Shown here: in pieces, positions 16,131 to 24,792 of the stretch
Layout of the letters: the number at the start of each line of letters is the position of its first letter
Numbering within the stretch: the stretch's first letter is position 1
Notes under the pieces: generated by a model
Databases searched by the model: none
What the model was told of the DNA's origin: nothing
What the model saw: only the letters and a program-made list of their open reading frames with translations
Assembly (NCBI GenBank): GCA_035551675.1
Contig: DASZMV010000036.1
Coordinates: 17,214-81,213, forward strand
Length of the DNA: 64,000 nucleotides
Origin: JAFECT01 sp035551675
GTDB taxonomy: Bacteria > Pseudomonadota > Alphaproteobacteria > Caulobacterales > Caulobacteraceae
Direction: 5' to 3'
Program-made: the position numbers and the translations under genes

Positions 16131-17429
16131 TTAGTTTGGTCGTCTATAAATCTTCCCGCCCTTCATGACGAAGTCGACGTGCTCCGTCGCGTCGATGGAC
16201 TGCGTCGGGTCGCCCGGCATCGCGACCAGGTCCGCGAGATAGCCCTGCTCGATGCGGCCGAGGTCCTTTTCGTGGCGGATGACCTTGGCGTCGGTGGCCG
16301 TCGTCGCGGTCAGCGCCTGCACCGGGGTCATGCCGTCCTTCACCATCCATTCCAGCTCGCGCCAGTTGGTCCCGTGGGTGAAAACGCCGACGTCGCTGCC
16401 CATGCCGATGGTGACGCCGTTCTTCATCGCGAGCTGGAACGCGTGCTGGGCGGTGACCATGGCGGGCGTCGGCGGCGACTTGCCCGGGACATAGTGCTGA
16501 AAATACTCGCTGGTGGCGGCCACCGCGGTCAGGGTCGGCATATAGACCGTGCCGCGCTCGGCCATCATCTTGAAGATCTCGTCGGTGCCGCCGTAGCCGT
16601 GCTCGATGGTGTCAACGCCGGCCAGGACCGCGCGGCGCATGCCTTCGGTGCTCGCCGTGTGCACGGCCACCGGCCGGCCGAGATCGTGCGCCGTTTTCAC
16701 CGCCGCGTTCAGTTCCTCCTGCGAGAAAGTCGGCACGGTCTCGCCGTTCGGACCGGCGCGATAGTCGGCGTAGAGCTTGATCCAGTCGGCGCCGCGCGCC
16801 GCCTGTTCGCGCACCGCCTTGACGATGCCGTCGACGCCCGACGCCTCCTGCCCGCCCTGCGGCATGACGATGTCGGAGCGAAAGTTCTTCACCGGCGGCC
16901 CGTAGGACCCTTCCGCGACGATGGCGCGGGTCACCACGAACATCCGCGGACCGGGAATCAGCCCGTCGTTGATCGCCTTCTTGATCGAGACGTCGGCGGA
17001 GCCCGCGCCCTCGGTGCCGAGGTCCCGCAAGACCGTGAATCCGGCCATCAGGGTCGCTTCGGCCTGCTTGCCCGCACGCAGCACGCGATAGTCCTCGGTG
17101 TTCTTCAACACCTGGTCGTCCCAGAGCTCCTCGTTGTACGGATGCAGCAGGAGGTGCGAGTGCAGGTCCATCATGCCGGGGATCAGCGTGCGGCCCGGGA
17201 GGTCGATCACCTCCGCGTCGCTCGGCGCGGTGACCGAGGCGGCGGGGCCGACGGCGGCGATGCGCTCGCCCTCGACCAACACCACCCAGCCCGGATGTGC
17301 GGGCGCGCCGGCGGTCCAGACCTGGGCCGGTCGTAGCAGCACGGCGTGAACGGGTGTTTGGGCGTGCGCGATGGCGGTGACGGACGCAGCCGCCGACAGC
17401 GCGGCGGCGCAGGCGAGGACGGATTTCAT
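16131..17429 (-). CDS. Secreted metal-dependent amidohydrolase (imidazolonepropionase-like)
   Basis: A 432-residue amidohydrolase-superfamily enzyme with a signal peptide (about 1-24, ending AIAHAQ). Metal ligands His90 and His92 are seen in MMDLHSHLLLHP. Later ligands are VAVHTASTEG, DTIEHGYGG and GMGSDVGVFTHG, giving a binuclear-type site. Exported members of this group include Xaa-Pro and Xaa-Arg dipeptidases, so a role in periplasmic peptide or amide hydrolysis is plausible; the substrate cannot be read from the sequence. The ATG at 17429 starts the signal peptide directly. It lies 53 bases downstream of the GH1 fusion gene. Confidence 0.9.
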   Translation of the reverse strand: MKSVLACAAALSAAASVTAIAHAQTPVHAVLLRPAQVWTAGAPAHPGWVVLVEGERIAAVGPAASVTAPSDAEVIDLPGRTLIPGMMDLHSHLLLHPYNEELWDDQVLKNTEDYRVLRAGKQAEATLMAGFTVLRDLGTEGAGSADVSIKKAINDGLIPGPRMFVVTRAIVAEGSYGPPVKNFRSDIVMPQGGQEASGVDGIVKAVREQAARGADWIKLYADYRAGPNGETVPTFSQEELNAAVKTAHDLGRPVAVHTASTEGMRRAVLAGVDTIEHGYGGTDEIFKMMAERGTVYMPTLTAVAATSEYFQHYVPGKSPPTPAMVTAQHAFQLAMKNGVTIGMGSDVGVFTHGTNWRELEWMVKDGMTPVQALTATTATDAKVIRHEKDLGRIEQGYLADLVAMPGDPTQSIDATEHVDFVMKGGKIYRRPN

Positions 17430-17482
17430 GGACGCGGCTCCCAAAGCAAGTCCGGGAGCTTAGCGCGTGTAAGCGTCGACCG

Positions 17483-19507
17483 CTATTCCGCCGCGTAGCG
17501 AAGGCCCGGCCTGGCGCGCGCGCGCGCAGCGGCGCGTTCGCCGAGCAGGCGTGGGATGGCGCTGTCCAGCGGCGGAAGCGGGATGTAGCCGTCCCAGGCG
17601 TGTTCGTTCGTCTCGGCGTGCAACGCGAACGCGCCCGGCGGCGCGGCGCGCACCAGGGCCGGGTCGTGACCGGCGACCTGCGCCAGCCTGCGCGCGAAGC
17701 CCGCCCAGGTCAGGCGATCGGGGCCGGCAAGCCGCCAGCGCCCCTCGGCGCCGTCGATCAAGAGGTCGAGGGCGGCGTCGACCAGATCGGGCCGATAGAC
17801 CGGCGTGACCAGGGCTTCGTCGCAAAGGGTGAACGGCCGCTCTTCCGCCAGCGCCTCCAGCACGCGCGTAACGAAGCCGTGCTCGTCGTCATGGCAGAAG
17901 CCCGCCTCGAGCGGGGTGTGCAGCCGGCCGGGCGCGTGTCGGGCGACGCTGAGCACGCGCAGGCCGGCAGCCGAATCCACCGCAAGACCGTGTTCGCTCG
18001 CGTCGATGATGGCGGAGGGTGCGATGGCGTCGAGCATTCGATCGAACGCCGTTGTGTCCACCGGCTTTTCGACATCGACCACGACGTACGGCAGGCCGCG
18101 ATAGCGGCAGTGGCGCGCGAACGCCCGCGCCAACGCCCCGCGTCCGGCGATCAGGATCGGTGAGGCGTCATGCGTTTCCACCAAAGGATCGGGCGATACG
18201 CCGTGGGGATGGGTCGCGCTGACCGGTTCGAAACGGTAGCGCACCTGCGGCCTGCGCCACCAACCGGGCGCCGCCAGCGCCGCACGATGCAACGTCGTGT
18301 CCTCGCCGTTCGCCAAGGCGCGCAGCAGAGGAACCATCCCGGTCGGTCGCGGCTCGTCGCCGCGCAGGTCATAGACGCCGCATTCGTATTCTCCCGCTTC
18401 GCGGGTGAGCAGGCTGGTCCAGTCATAGGCGCCGAGCAGCGACCAGGCGGTCACCGCCTCCACCTCGATGCCCTCGCCGCGCAGGCGTTCGCAGGCGCGC
18501 CATGCCTCGTGGAACCAACGCATCTGCTCGTCGCGGGTGCAGCCGTTGTGGACCTCGGTGACCGCGAGCGTGCGGGCGTAGCGCATCCACGCCTGACCCA
18601 ACAGCGCGGCGAGACCGAGCGGGCCCTCTCGCACCACCCGCACCGCCTCGACGTCGACGTAGCGTTCGCGTCCGTTGCCGCCGGGTTCGATGCCGGGATA
18701 GCGGTGCGTTCGTTCGTCGATGAAGCGCTCGCTGGTGAGATAGTGGTTCACGCCGATCACGTCAGCGGGGCACGGGTCGTCGGCGATGGCCTTCACGCGG
18801 TCTTCGAAACCATGGAAGGCGAGCCAGGGATACATCGGATGGTCGGCGTCCACGCGACCTTCGAGCAGGTCCCAGGTCAGCCAGCGGCGTTCGTTTTCGA
18901 ACCGCGCCTGGTCCTTCAAAGTCCAGGTCGAATGGACGAATCCCAGATCCTCGGTTTGCACCAGCCGCGCGCCGGGGTTCACCCGGCGGATTTCCGCCAT
19001 GGCGAGACGGGTGGCGTCGATCTGGTTCAACAGGGCGCGAATGTAGGACGGATCGTCGTGGGCGTGCGGATACCAGTGGCCGTAGAGACAGCTGAAGCGC
19101 GCCGTGGTGAGCGGCTCGTTCACCGGGGTCCAGGCGTCGACCCACGGATAGCGTTCCGCCATCGCGCGCGCGTGCGCCGCGAGACCCGGCGCGAAACTGT
19201 CGTCGATAAGGCTGGTGTAGCGCGGTCCGCTGCCGTGGTGGATCAGGCCCACGATGGGGCGCATGCCGACATCGCGCAGCTCGTCGAGCTGACGATCGCT
19301 CCAGGCGAAATCGTATTCGTCGGCGTGGTCGGGCGAGACGCGCTCCCACAGCACCGGCAGGCGGAACGCCTTCATGCCGAGCGCGGCGAAGCGTTGCAGA
19401 TCGCCGGGGCGCGTTTCGCGACCGGTGCGGATGGTCTGGTCGAAATAGCGGTCGCCGACCCGATTGACGGTGCACTCGCATCCGCCCCAGAGTTCAAGCG
19501 ATGTCAC
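17483..19507 (-). CDS. GH1 glycosidase-like / RmlD-like sugar-nucleotide reductase fusion
   Basis: A 674-residue fusion. Residues 1-420 are a family-1 glycosidase TIM barrel: acid/base Glu131 in TPVNEP, GVNHYL, and a nucleophile candidate Glu318 in AVTEVHNG, where the usual TENG is interrupted. Residues about 448-650 resemble dTDP-4-dehydrorhamnose reductase (RmlD). ILIAGRGALARAF is the Rossmann loop, HTPLEAGFCHDDEHGFV and RLTWAGFARRLAQV come later, but the usual YxxxK motif is not evident. GGAGAGGA stands before the GTG at 19507, so that start is preferred over the GTG 36 bases earlier. No signal peptide, so cytoplasmic. A role in glycan or glycoside metabolism is inferred. Confidence 0.85.
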   Translation of the reverse strand: MTSLELWGGCECTVNRVGDRYFDQTIRTGRETRPGDLQRFAALGMKAFRLPVLWERVSPDHADEYDFAWSDRQLDELRDVGMRPIVGLIHHGSGPRYTSLIDDSFAPGLAAHARAMAERYPWVDAWTPVNEPLTTARFSCLYGHWYPHAHDDPSYIRALLNQIDATRLAMAEIRRVNPGARLVQTEDLGFVHSTWTLKDQARFENERRWLTWDLLEGRVDADHPMYPWLAFHGFEDRVKAIADDPCPADVIGVNHYLTSERFIDERTHRYPGIEPGGNGRERYVDVEAVRVVREGPLGLAALLGQAWMRYARTLAVTEVHNGCTRDEQMRWFHEAWRACERLRGEGIEVEAVTAWSLLGAYDWTSLLTREAGEYECGVYDLRGDEPRPTGMVPLLRALANGEDTTLHRAALAAPGWWRRPQVRYRFEPVSATHPHGVSPDPLVETHDASPILIAGRGALARAFARHCRYRGLPYVVVDVEKPVDTTAFDRMLDAIAPSAIIDASEHGLAVDSAAGLRVLSVARHAPGRLHTPLEAGFCHDDEHGFVTRVLEALAEERPFTLCDEALVTPVYRPDLVDAALDLLIDGAEGRWRLAGPDRLTWAGFARRLAQVAGHDPALVRAAPPGAFALHAETNEHAWDGYIPLPPLDSAIPRLLGERAAARARARPGLRYAAE

Positions 19508-19585
19508 GGGGTATTCCTCTCCAGCCGCGCCAGAGAAACTCACCGGGGCCGGAAAGGTTCAGGAAAAGTCGTTCCGCGTTCGGCG

Positions 19586-20995
19586 TCAGTCGAGCTTGAA
19601 CCTAAGGAAAACCAGGGTCCCGTGCGGGGTCGACCCATAGGCGTCGCTAAGCTTGGCCGGAACGAAATCGAAGCTGTAGGACGCGCCCACGCCCACGCTT
19701 TCGTGCGCGCCGAGGCGCCAGTCATGGATCGCGCCGAGCGTCGCCTCTCTGACCCGCACGATTGGGCCGTGCAGGCCGGCGACGATGGCGAGTTCGTCGG
19801 ACTGCACTTGCTCGGCGCGAGCGAAGACGGTCCAGGCGAGTTTTGGTTTGGCCGCGCTCTCCAGCAGCCAACCGTCGAGGTTTATGCCGTCGCTCAACTG
19901 CTTGCGGCCGAAGGCAGCGGTGGTCGACCACCAGCCGTCGCGTCCGAACTTTTGAGTGTAGATGGCGCTGCCCGAAAAGCGCGTCTCGTTCACCGACGGG
20001 TCGAGTTCCTCGGGGCTGACCAGGTGCGCCCAGGACGCCTGCAGCGCCCAGTGCGGGTCGGGGTTCCAACTCACCCTCGCCGACGCGCTGTCGAAGCGCG
20101 GACGGTCGAAGTCGAAGCGGTTCTGGTCCGGCTCGCGACCGGTGAAACTCGACGCCTCGACCTTCCAGTCCCCGTGCACGTAGCCCGCGGTCGCGACGCC
20201 GAAGGTGATGTGGGTGGAATCGAGCCAGTGGTGGGTGATCGGCGCGGCCGGATCGTCCATGCCCGACGTCCGGTGCATGAAGGCCGGCGGCCCGAACGCC
20301 GGCTCGCCCGGATAGCCGAGGTAGAGAAACGCGCTGTCGTCGCTTGACCATCGGTGCGCCCACGACGCGCTGAGTTCCATGACCAGATCGTGCGGATGCT
20401 GGCGGTCGATCAGCGGCGTCTTGCCGTCGGCGGTCTCGCCGGTCTGCAGCAGCAACGGATAGCCGTCGCGCCCCATAAGCGGATCGGGACTCAGCATGGC
20501 GCGCAGGTTGAGCGTGTTGTCGTTTCCGAAGTCGCGCCGCGCCGCGAACATCGCCATGCCGGCGAGGAAGGTCTTGTCGCCGCCGCGCGGTCCCGACTGG
20601 GTGTCGTAGACGAGATCGAACGTGGCGTGCGCCATCAGCGACCAGTCGCCGGCCCCGGTCATGCGCATGTCGTGCGGCGACGCGTCAGGCTGCCAGCTCG
20701 TGCCGGAAGCCTCGCGCGTCATCGGATAACCGCCCAGCGCGCCGGTCATCGCGCCGCGCCTCGACATGTCCATGTGCGACATGTCCATGCCGCTCATATC
20801 GCCGCCGTGCGAGCCGGACATGTCCATGCCGGCCATTGAGCCCTGATCCGCGGGCTGCGGTTTCGGCTGCACGGGCTGCGCTTGAGTTTGAGGTTGCGGC
20901 TTGGGGGGCTGCGCGGGCATGCCGGGCATATCCTGAGCCACGGCGGGCGCCGCGAACACGATGGCGCAGGCGATCGCCAGACTCAACGCGCGCAT
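19586..20995 (-). CDS. Exported Met/His/Asp-rich barrel-like protein (copper-resistance type)
   Basis: A 469-residue exported protein. After a signal peptide (1-21) comes a Pro/Gln linker and then a low-complexity segment (about 45-80) of MDM, HGGDM and MDMSHMDM repeats. Such clusters bind Cu(I)/Cu(II) in PcoB/CopB-like proteins. The remaining 380 residues alternate polar and aromatic residues in short strands, as an outer-membrane barrel would, and end in FLRFKLD. GGGAGG lies six bases before the ATG at 20995. No other copper gene is next to it, so copper is an inference from composition. Confidence 0.8.
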   Translation of the reverse strand: MRALSLAIACAIVFAAPAVAQDMPGMPAQPPKPQPQTQAQPVQPKPQPADQGSMAGMDMSGSHGGDMSGMDMSHMDMSRRGAMTGALGGYPMTREASGTSWQPDASPHDMRMTGAGDWSLMAHATFDLVYDTQSGPRGGDKTFLAGMAMFAARRDFGNDNTLNLRAMLSPDPLMGRDGYPLLLQTGETADGKTPLIDRQHPHDLVMELSASWAHRWSSDDSAFLYLGYPGEPAFGPPAFMHRTSGMDDPAAPITHHWLDSTHITFGVATAGYVHGDWKVEASSFTGREPDQNRFDFDRPRFDSASARVSWNPDPHWALQASWAHLVSPEELDPSVNETRFSGSAIYTQKFGRDGWWSTTAAFGRKQLSDGINLDGWLLESAAKPKLAWTVFARAEQVQSDELAIVAGLHGPIVRVREATLGAIHDWRLGAHESVGVGASYSFDFVPAKLSDAYGSTPHGTLVFLRFKLD

Positions 20996-21115
20996 CGGCA
21001 ACCTCCCAACGGAGCACATATGGGCGACGGTCGCGAACCCGCGCAACCCTTGGGAACTATTCCCGGTGGTCGAGCCCCAGGTCCGTCAGCAGCGACAACC
21101 TGACCTATCTGTCTC

Positions 21116-21424
21116 TTACATGTTCGGCGGGTAGATCGCGATCAGAGAATAAAACGCGCCCATTGTGCCCAGGATGAACGCCGCGGTCTGTCCAAAAAAC
21201 CTGAGCCCGTTCGCCATCAGGGAAGGTCTTGCGCCGCCTCTGTTGCGCATGAAGAGCACGAGAGCCTGAATAACGAGCAAGGACGCGAAATAGGCCCAAT
21301 AGGGGTGCTCAATGCCGACCCCGAACCGCAACGCAAGTAGAGCCATGGCGGTACTTGTCGCCACCCCCGCCAGGAACGAACCGGCGTACCACATCCCCCA
21401 ATGGGTGCCTGGAGCGGACTTCAT
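21116..21424 (-). CDS. Small three-helix membrane protein coupled to the K+ channel
   Basis: A 102-residue protein with three clear hydrophobic helices (about 13-35, 44-60 and 74-96) and no recognised family. Its ATG overlaps the TGA of the KirBac channel gene (21421-21424), so translation is coupled and the product may assist or modify the channel. The 120 bases between its stop and the Met-rich gene show no obvious terminator. Confidence 0.75.
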   Translation of the reverse strand: MKSAPGTHWGMWYAGSFLAGVATSTAMALLALRFGVGIEHPYWAYFASLLVIQALVLFMRNRGGARPSLMANGLRFFGQTAAFILGTMGAFYSLIAIYPPNM

Positions 21425-22377
21425 AAGTCCGCTTCCACCAGGCTGATCCGGGTCAGGTCGGCGAAGGTGCGGCCCTGGTCGTCGAAGGAGACGGCGTCCT
21501 GGTAGCGGGTATTGAACAGGACCTTTTCGGGCCCGAAATCCTTCATGTCCTGGACGTCGGCGTTGAGCGCCGTGTCGTGGGCGTGCACCGACAGGAACAG
21601 ACGCACGGACTCGGAATTCATCGTCTCCTCGTCGAACCCGTAGAGCGGCGAGGCTTCGTCGATCGGATGCATCAGGGTCCAGGTGAGCGCGAAGATCGGC
21701 AGGTGCGGCCGGTCGAGGACAAGATCGCGCGGCCGGCGATACACCGCGCCCTCGAGCGTCACCTCGCGCATCAGCGCGCTGAGTTGCGCGCGCGCGTTGG
21801 TCAGCACCGTCATGCGCCCGTTGGCGATGCGCACCATCAGCGTAGGTACGCCGTTGCGAACGGTGATCACCGCGCTGTCAGCGTAGAGGATGCGCGCGCG
21901 CGGCCGCGAGAAGCGCACGAAGATGAGGCCGGTGGCGATGGCTGTGAAGGCCATGCCGCAGATGATCTCGGTCGAGGCGACCGCATGGCCATAGATCGTC
22001 GCCGGCGCCATCACGCCGTAACCCACCGTCGCCAGGGTCTCGACGCTGAAGAAGAAGGCGTGCAGGAACGACCCGTGCGGCAGGTTCGCCACCGACCCGG
22101 GCTCCGCGAGATACAACAGCGCGAACACGATGTTGATCAGGACATAGGCGCCGACCATGCCCAGCAGGAACGCCCGCCAAGTTGCGGTGACCAGGATATG
22201 GTAGGGGTCCTTCAGGTCGTAGCGACCGACGCCGCTCTTGCGCAGTTCGAACGCGCCGGCCCGGATCGGCATGGACTTGGTGGGTTTCAGCTTCACCGTC
22301 GCCTGCGGCGGCTGCTCGACCCGATGGGATTTCGGCGGTTTGGGCGCTTCGGGGGGACGGGTTCGGGTCTCTGTCAC
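21421..22377 (-). CDS. KirBac-type inward-rectifier potassium channel
   Basis: A 318-residue channel. The selectivity filter TVGYG is at 117-121 behind the pore helix SFLHAFFFSVETLA. The slide helix (DLKDPYHILVTATW), TM1 (about 66-90) and TM2 (about 128-155) surround it. The C-terminal half is the Ig-like cytoplasmic domain of Kir channels, with FVRFSRPRARILYA and TLMHPIDEASPLYGF. Bacterial Kir channels are tetrameric and conduct K+. The first 40 residues are a Pro/Lys-rich cytoplasmic tail. Divergent from the gene at 22541. Confidence 0.95.
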   Translation of the reverse strand: MTETRTRPPEAPKPPKSHRVEQPPQATVKLKPTKSMPIRAGAFELRKSGVGRYDLKDPYHILVTATWRAFLLGMVGAYVLINIVFALLYLAEPGSVANLPHGSFLHAFFFSVETLATVGYGVMAPATIYGHAVASTEIICGMAFTAIATGLIFVRFSRPRARILYADSAVITVRNGVPTLMVRIANGRMTVLTNARAQLSALMREVTLEGAVYRRPRDLVLDRPHLPIFALTWTLMHPIDEASPLYGFDEETMNSESVRLFLSVHAHDTALNADVQDMKDFGPEKVLFNTRYQDAVSFDDQGRTFADLTRISLVEADL

Positions 22378-22481
22378 CCGCCAGACTTACGGCGTGCGGT
22401 CCTCGCCCGCCACCCCTGCCCCTTCTTCCGTCGCTCCTGCGGCTGTCCCAACGGTGGTACGCAAGCTTGACCATACCTCAC

Positions 22482-22495
22482 GGTTAACGGTTAAC
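22482..22495. promoter_or_regulatory. Tandem GGTTAAC motif
   Basis: GGTTAACGGTTAAC is two exact 7-bp copies, each containing the GTTAAC palindrome, in the 163-bp region between the divergent KirBac and GGDEF-like genes. TTAA-containing half sites recall CtrA boxes of Caulobacterales, but the spacing here (TTAA-N3-TTAA) is not the classic N7. Confidence 0.35.
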
Positions 22496-22540
22496 GAGGC
22501 GATCCAACAACTCAAACGTGAAAATTTTTACGGCCTGTTC

Positions 22541-23782
22541 ATGAGCGGGGGCCACAGTCGGTTCCCGGATCGCAGTAAAGCGGCGTCATCCATGTCGGCC
22601 TTACCCGCCAGTATCGACCACATCGTCGACGCCGACGCCGCCAGCGCGCTGGAGCGGCTCGAGGGCTCGCCGCTCGTCGAGGAGGGCCAGGTCAATCTCA
22701 TCGGCCTGAACTCCATAAAGGCCAGGCTGGGCGACCGCTGGCCCGCCCGAGCGGACCAGGTGCACGACCACGTCTGCAAGAGCCTGTCGCGGTTTCTCAG
22801 CGGCAGGGGTCATTTCGTCCGCATCTCCCAGACCGACTACCTCGTCGTCCAGCCGGACCGCAGCCGCTATCAGTGCCAGACGGCGTGCCTGACCTTCATG
22901 CGCGACCTGCTCTCTTATTTTCTCGGCGCTGCGGCGGCGATCGATATCGAGGTGCGCGAAGTCAACGGCCTGTCGCGTAACCGCGTCGAAGCGCGCCTGA
23001 TCGATCCGACGACGATACGCGAAGACGCCCCGCCGGCGACCGATCCAAAGGCCCGCAACAACACCCTCCCCTCGCCGGACAAGTGGTCGCCCTTCATCGC
23101 CGCCGATGGCAGGCGCATCCACGTTTCGTGCGCGCTCGAACCGGTGTTCTCACTGGCCGCCCTGCAGCAGGTCGGTTACCGCCTGACCCGCACCGTCATC
23201 GACGAAGCCACCAAGGTCCCGCTGTCGAAAGAGGCGCAGTCGGCCCTGTCGCCCGCGGACATCGAACTCGTCGACCTGGCCGCCATCTCGCGCGGCATAA
23301 GCCGCCTGAACGCCCAGGGCGCGTCGCGCAGGCCGCCGCTTCTGCTCATCCCCGTATCCTATTCGACACTGGGCACGCGCCGCGGCAACGCGGCGGTATT
23401 CGCCTGTCTGAAGGAAGCGCGCGGGGTGAGCACCACGCGCGTCGTCTGCGAACTCAAGAACATCGAAGGCGTGCCGACAAGCGCCTTGTTCAGCAGCGTC
23501 GCGATCCTGAGGCGCGCCTGTTATGCGGTCATCGGCCGCCTCGAACAGAAGCCCACCCGCACGCGCGAAACTTTCGGCACCGTCGGCTTGAACGGCTTCG
23601 CCTTCAAGTATCGCGGGCCGCACGACGAGGATATCGGCATGGTCGCCTCCCTGGCGCCCGACGTCGCCGCCATGCAGGACGTCGCGCCCACCACCATGGT
23701 GCTCGGCCTGCGCGCCCCGCGCGAAATCGCCCTCGCCAAACTCGTCGGCGCGACCCACGCGAGCATGCGCGTGGTGAATTAG
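22541..23782 (+). CDS. Protein of unknown function, possibly a degenerate GGDEF-EAL protein
   Basis: A 413-residue soluble protein. I do not recognise it with certainty. Residues about 50-130 follow the spacing of a GGDEF domain, with LGDRWPARADQVHDHVCKSL then FVRISQTDYLVVQ where RLGGDEFxxLL would stand, so the catalytic GGDEF is lost. Residues about 195-400 faintly recall an EAL barrel: ALEPVFSLAALQQVGYRLTR, then a VCELKN strand, but without the EAL residues. If so it could bind or sense c-di-GMP but not make or cleave it. The ATG at 22541 lacks a good ribosome site; ATG 22592 is an alternative. Confidence 0.6.
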   Translation: MSGGHSRFPDRSKAASSMSALPASIDHIVDADAASALERLEGSPLVEEGQVNLIGLNSIKARLGDRWPARADQVHDHVCKSLSRFLSGRGHFVRISQTDYLVVQPDRSRYQCQTACLTFMRDLLSYFLGAAAAIDIEVREVNGLSRNRVEARLIDPTTIREDAPPATDPKARNNTLPSPDKWSPFIAADGRRIHVSCALEPVFSLAALQQVGYRLTRTVIDEATKVPLSKEAQSALSPADIELVDLAAISRGISRLNAQGASRRPPLLLIPVSYSTLGTRRGNAAVFACLKEARGVSTTRVVCELKNIEGVPTSALFSSVAILRRACYAVIGRLEQKPTRTRETFGTVGLNGFAFKYRGPHDEDIGMVASLAPDVAAMQDVAPTTMVLGLRAPREIALAKLVGATHASMRVVN

Positions 23783-23798
23783 CGCATTTTTCGCCGCA

Positions 23799-23817
23799 CC
23801 GTTGGTGCGGACGGTGG
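23799..23817. repeat. 19-bp copy of the tRNA-Leu 3' end (attachment-site candidate, distal)
   Basis: CCGTTGGTGCGGACGGTGG is identical to 25251-25269, which covers the last 15 bases of the tRNA-Leu gene plus four bases beyond it. The two direct copies bracket about 1.43 kb holding a metalloprotease gene and a decayed gene. This is the geometry of attL/attR around a tRNA-targeted element. Confidence 0.55.
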
Positions 23818-23828
23818 CGGTCGTGCGC

Positions 23829-24767
23829 CTATTCCAAGACGATGCCGGGGCGCCAGCCGCTCTTGGCCAGGAACGCATGCGGGTCGCTCATCTGGATGAT
23901 CTCGCGGATGGCGCGACGCTTGTCCGGCGCGTGCTGGTAGTAGGACTTCATGATGCGGTACCCGACCCAGTAACCCAACTCGCCCAGCTTATCGGGCGTG
24001 GTGTTGTCGACCCAGTCGGAGAGGTCAGTCTTGTCCTCGTCCGCCACGAACTTAGTCTCGATCTCCTTTTCGCGACCCTTCACCTCCTCGCTATAGAGGG
24101 CGCCGGAGGTGCGACCGCCCGAGGTCATTTCGCCCATGAACTCCGCAGCGCCTTCGATCAGCGACCGCTCGAGCACCGTCGGATGCTCGTCGTCCGCCAA
24201 GGCCTTGTTTTGCTGCGAGTGGATGTATTCGTGCGCGATCAGGTAGACGAAACTGTTTTCGATGTTCGGGCCCATGAACTTGACCGCCAGCGGCGAGCAG
24301 AAGCCTACGACGTCGACCTGGACGCCTTCGCCCGGACCGGAGATGGCGATGGGCCTGCCGCGCCCCGCGTAGAGGGTGACCGGTGACTTCTGGGCCTCCG
24401 GATAGAGCTCGATGAGCTTGCGGAACACGATATTGAGACGGGTGCGCACATTGGGCAGGAACGCGGTGCACTTCCTGGCGTCGACATAAAGCTCCGGGTG
24501 CTGCTCGATCGTCTGAGCGATGTGCTCCGCCGTCACCCCGGGGCGCGCCTTCAGGACCTGGTGCAAACCCGTCGTGCCTGGATCAATATAATCGTCCTGC
24601 AGCTGTTCCGCTGTCGGATGGCCCGCGGCGGCGTCATAGACCTCGAAGAAGCGGGTGACGTCCTCGGTCTGGATCTCAACGTCGCCCTTGCGAGGCGCCG
24701 GCGCGGCCGAGGCCGCTGCGCACGCGAGCGCGCAGCTCAGGACCGTGACGATTAGGGTTGTGCGCAT
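23829..24767 (-). CDS. Secreted putative zinc metalloprotease (DUF2268-like)
   Basis: A 312-residue protein with a signal peptide (1-22). HEYIH at 179-183 is a zinc HExxH motif, and Glu205 or Glu209 in SLIEGAAEF would be the third ligand, as in DUF2268-type gluzincins. YWVGYRIMKSYYQHAPDKRRAIREII near the C terminus is also like that family. It probably acts in the periplasm or outside the cell; the substrate is unknown. The gene sits just inside the 19-bp direct repeat that copies the tRNA-Leu end. Confidence 0.8.
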   Translation of the reverse strand: MRTTLIVTVLSCALACAAASAAPAPRKGDVEIQTEDVTRFFEVYDAAAGHPTAEQLQDDYIDPGTTGLHQVLKARPGVTAEHIAQTIEQHPELYVDARKCTAFLPNVRTRLNIVFRKLIELYPEAQKSPVTLYAGRGRPIAISGPGEGVQVDVVGFCSPLAVKFMGPNIENSFVYLIAHEYIHSQQNKALADDEHPTVLERSLIEGAAEFMGEMTSGGRTSGALYSEEVKGREKEIETKFVADEDKTDLSDWVDNTTPDKLGELGYWVGYRIMKSYYQHAPDKRRAIREIIQMSDPHAFLAKSGWRPGIVLE

Positions 24768-24792
24768 GGGGAATGCTCCAAAGTGAGAGGCG

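Noticed and set aside
18170..20347. 725-codon open frame on the + strand
   Set aside because: Antisense to the GH1 fusion and the Met-rich barrel gene, spanning two unrelated genes and their gap, so not a real product.
23794..23810. Hairpin CCGCACC-GTT-GGTGCGG as terminator between convergent genes
   Set aside because: No T-run follows on either strand; the right arm is better explained as part of the 19-bp tRNA-Leu end copy.
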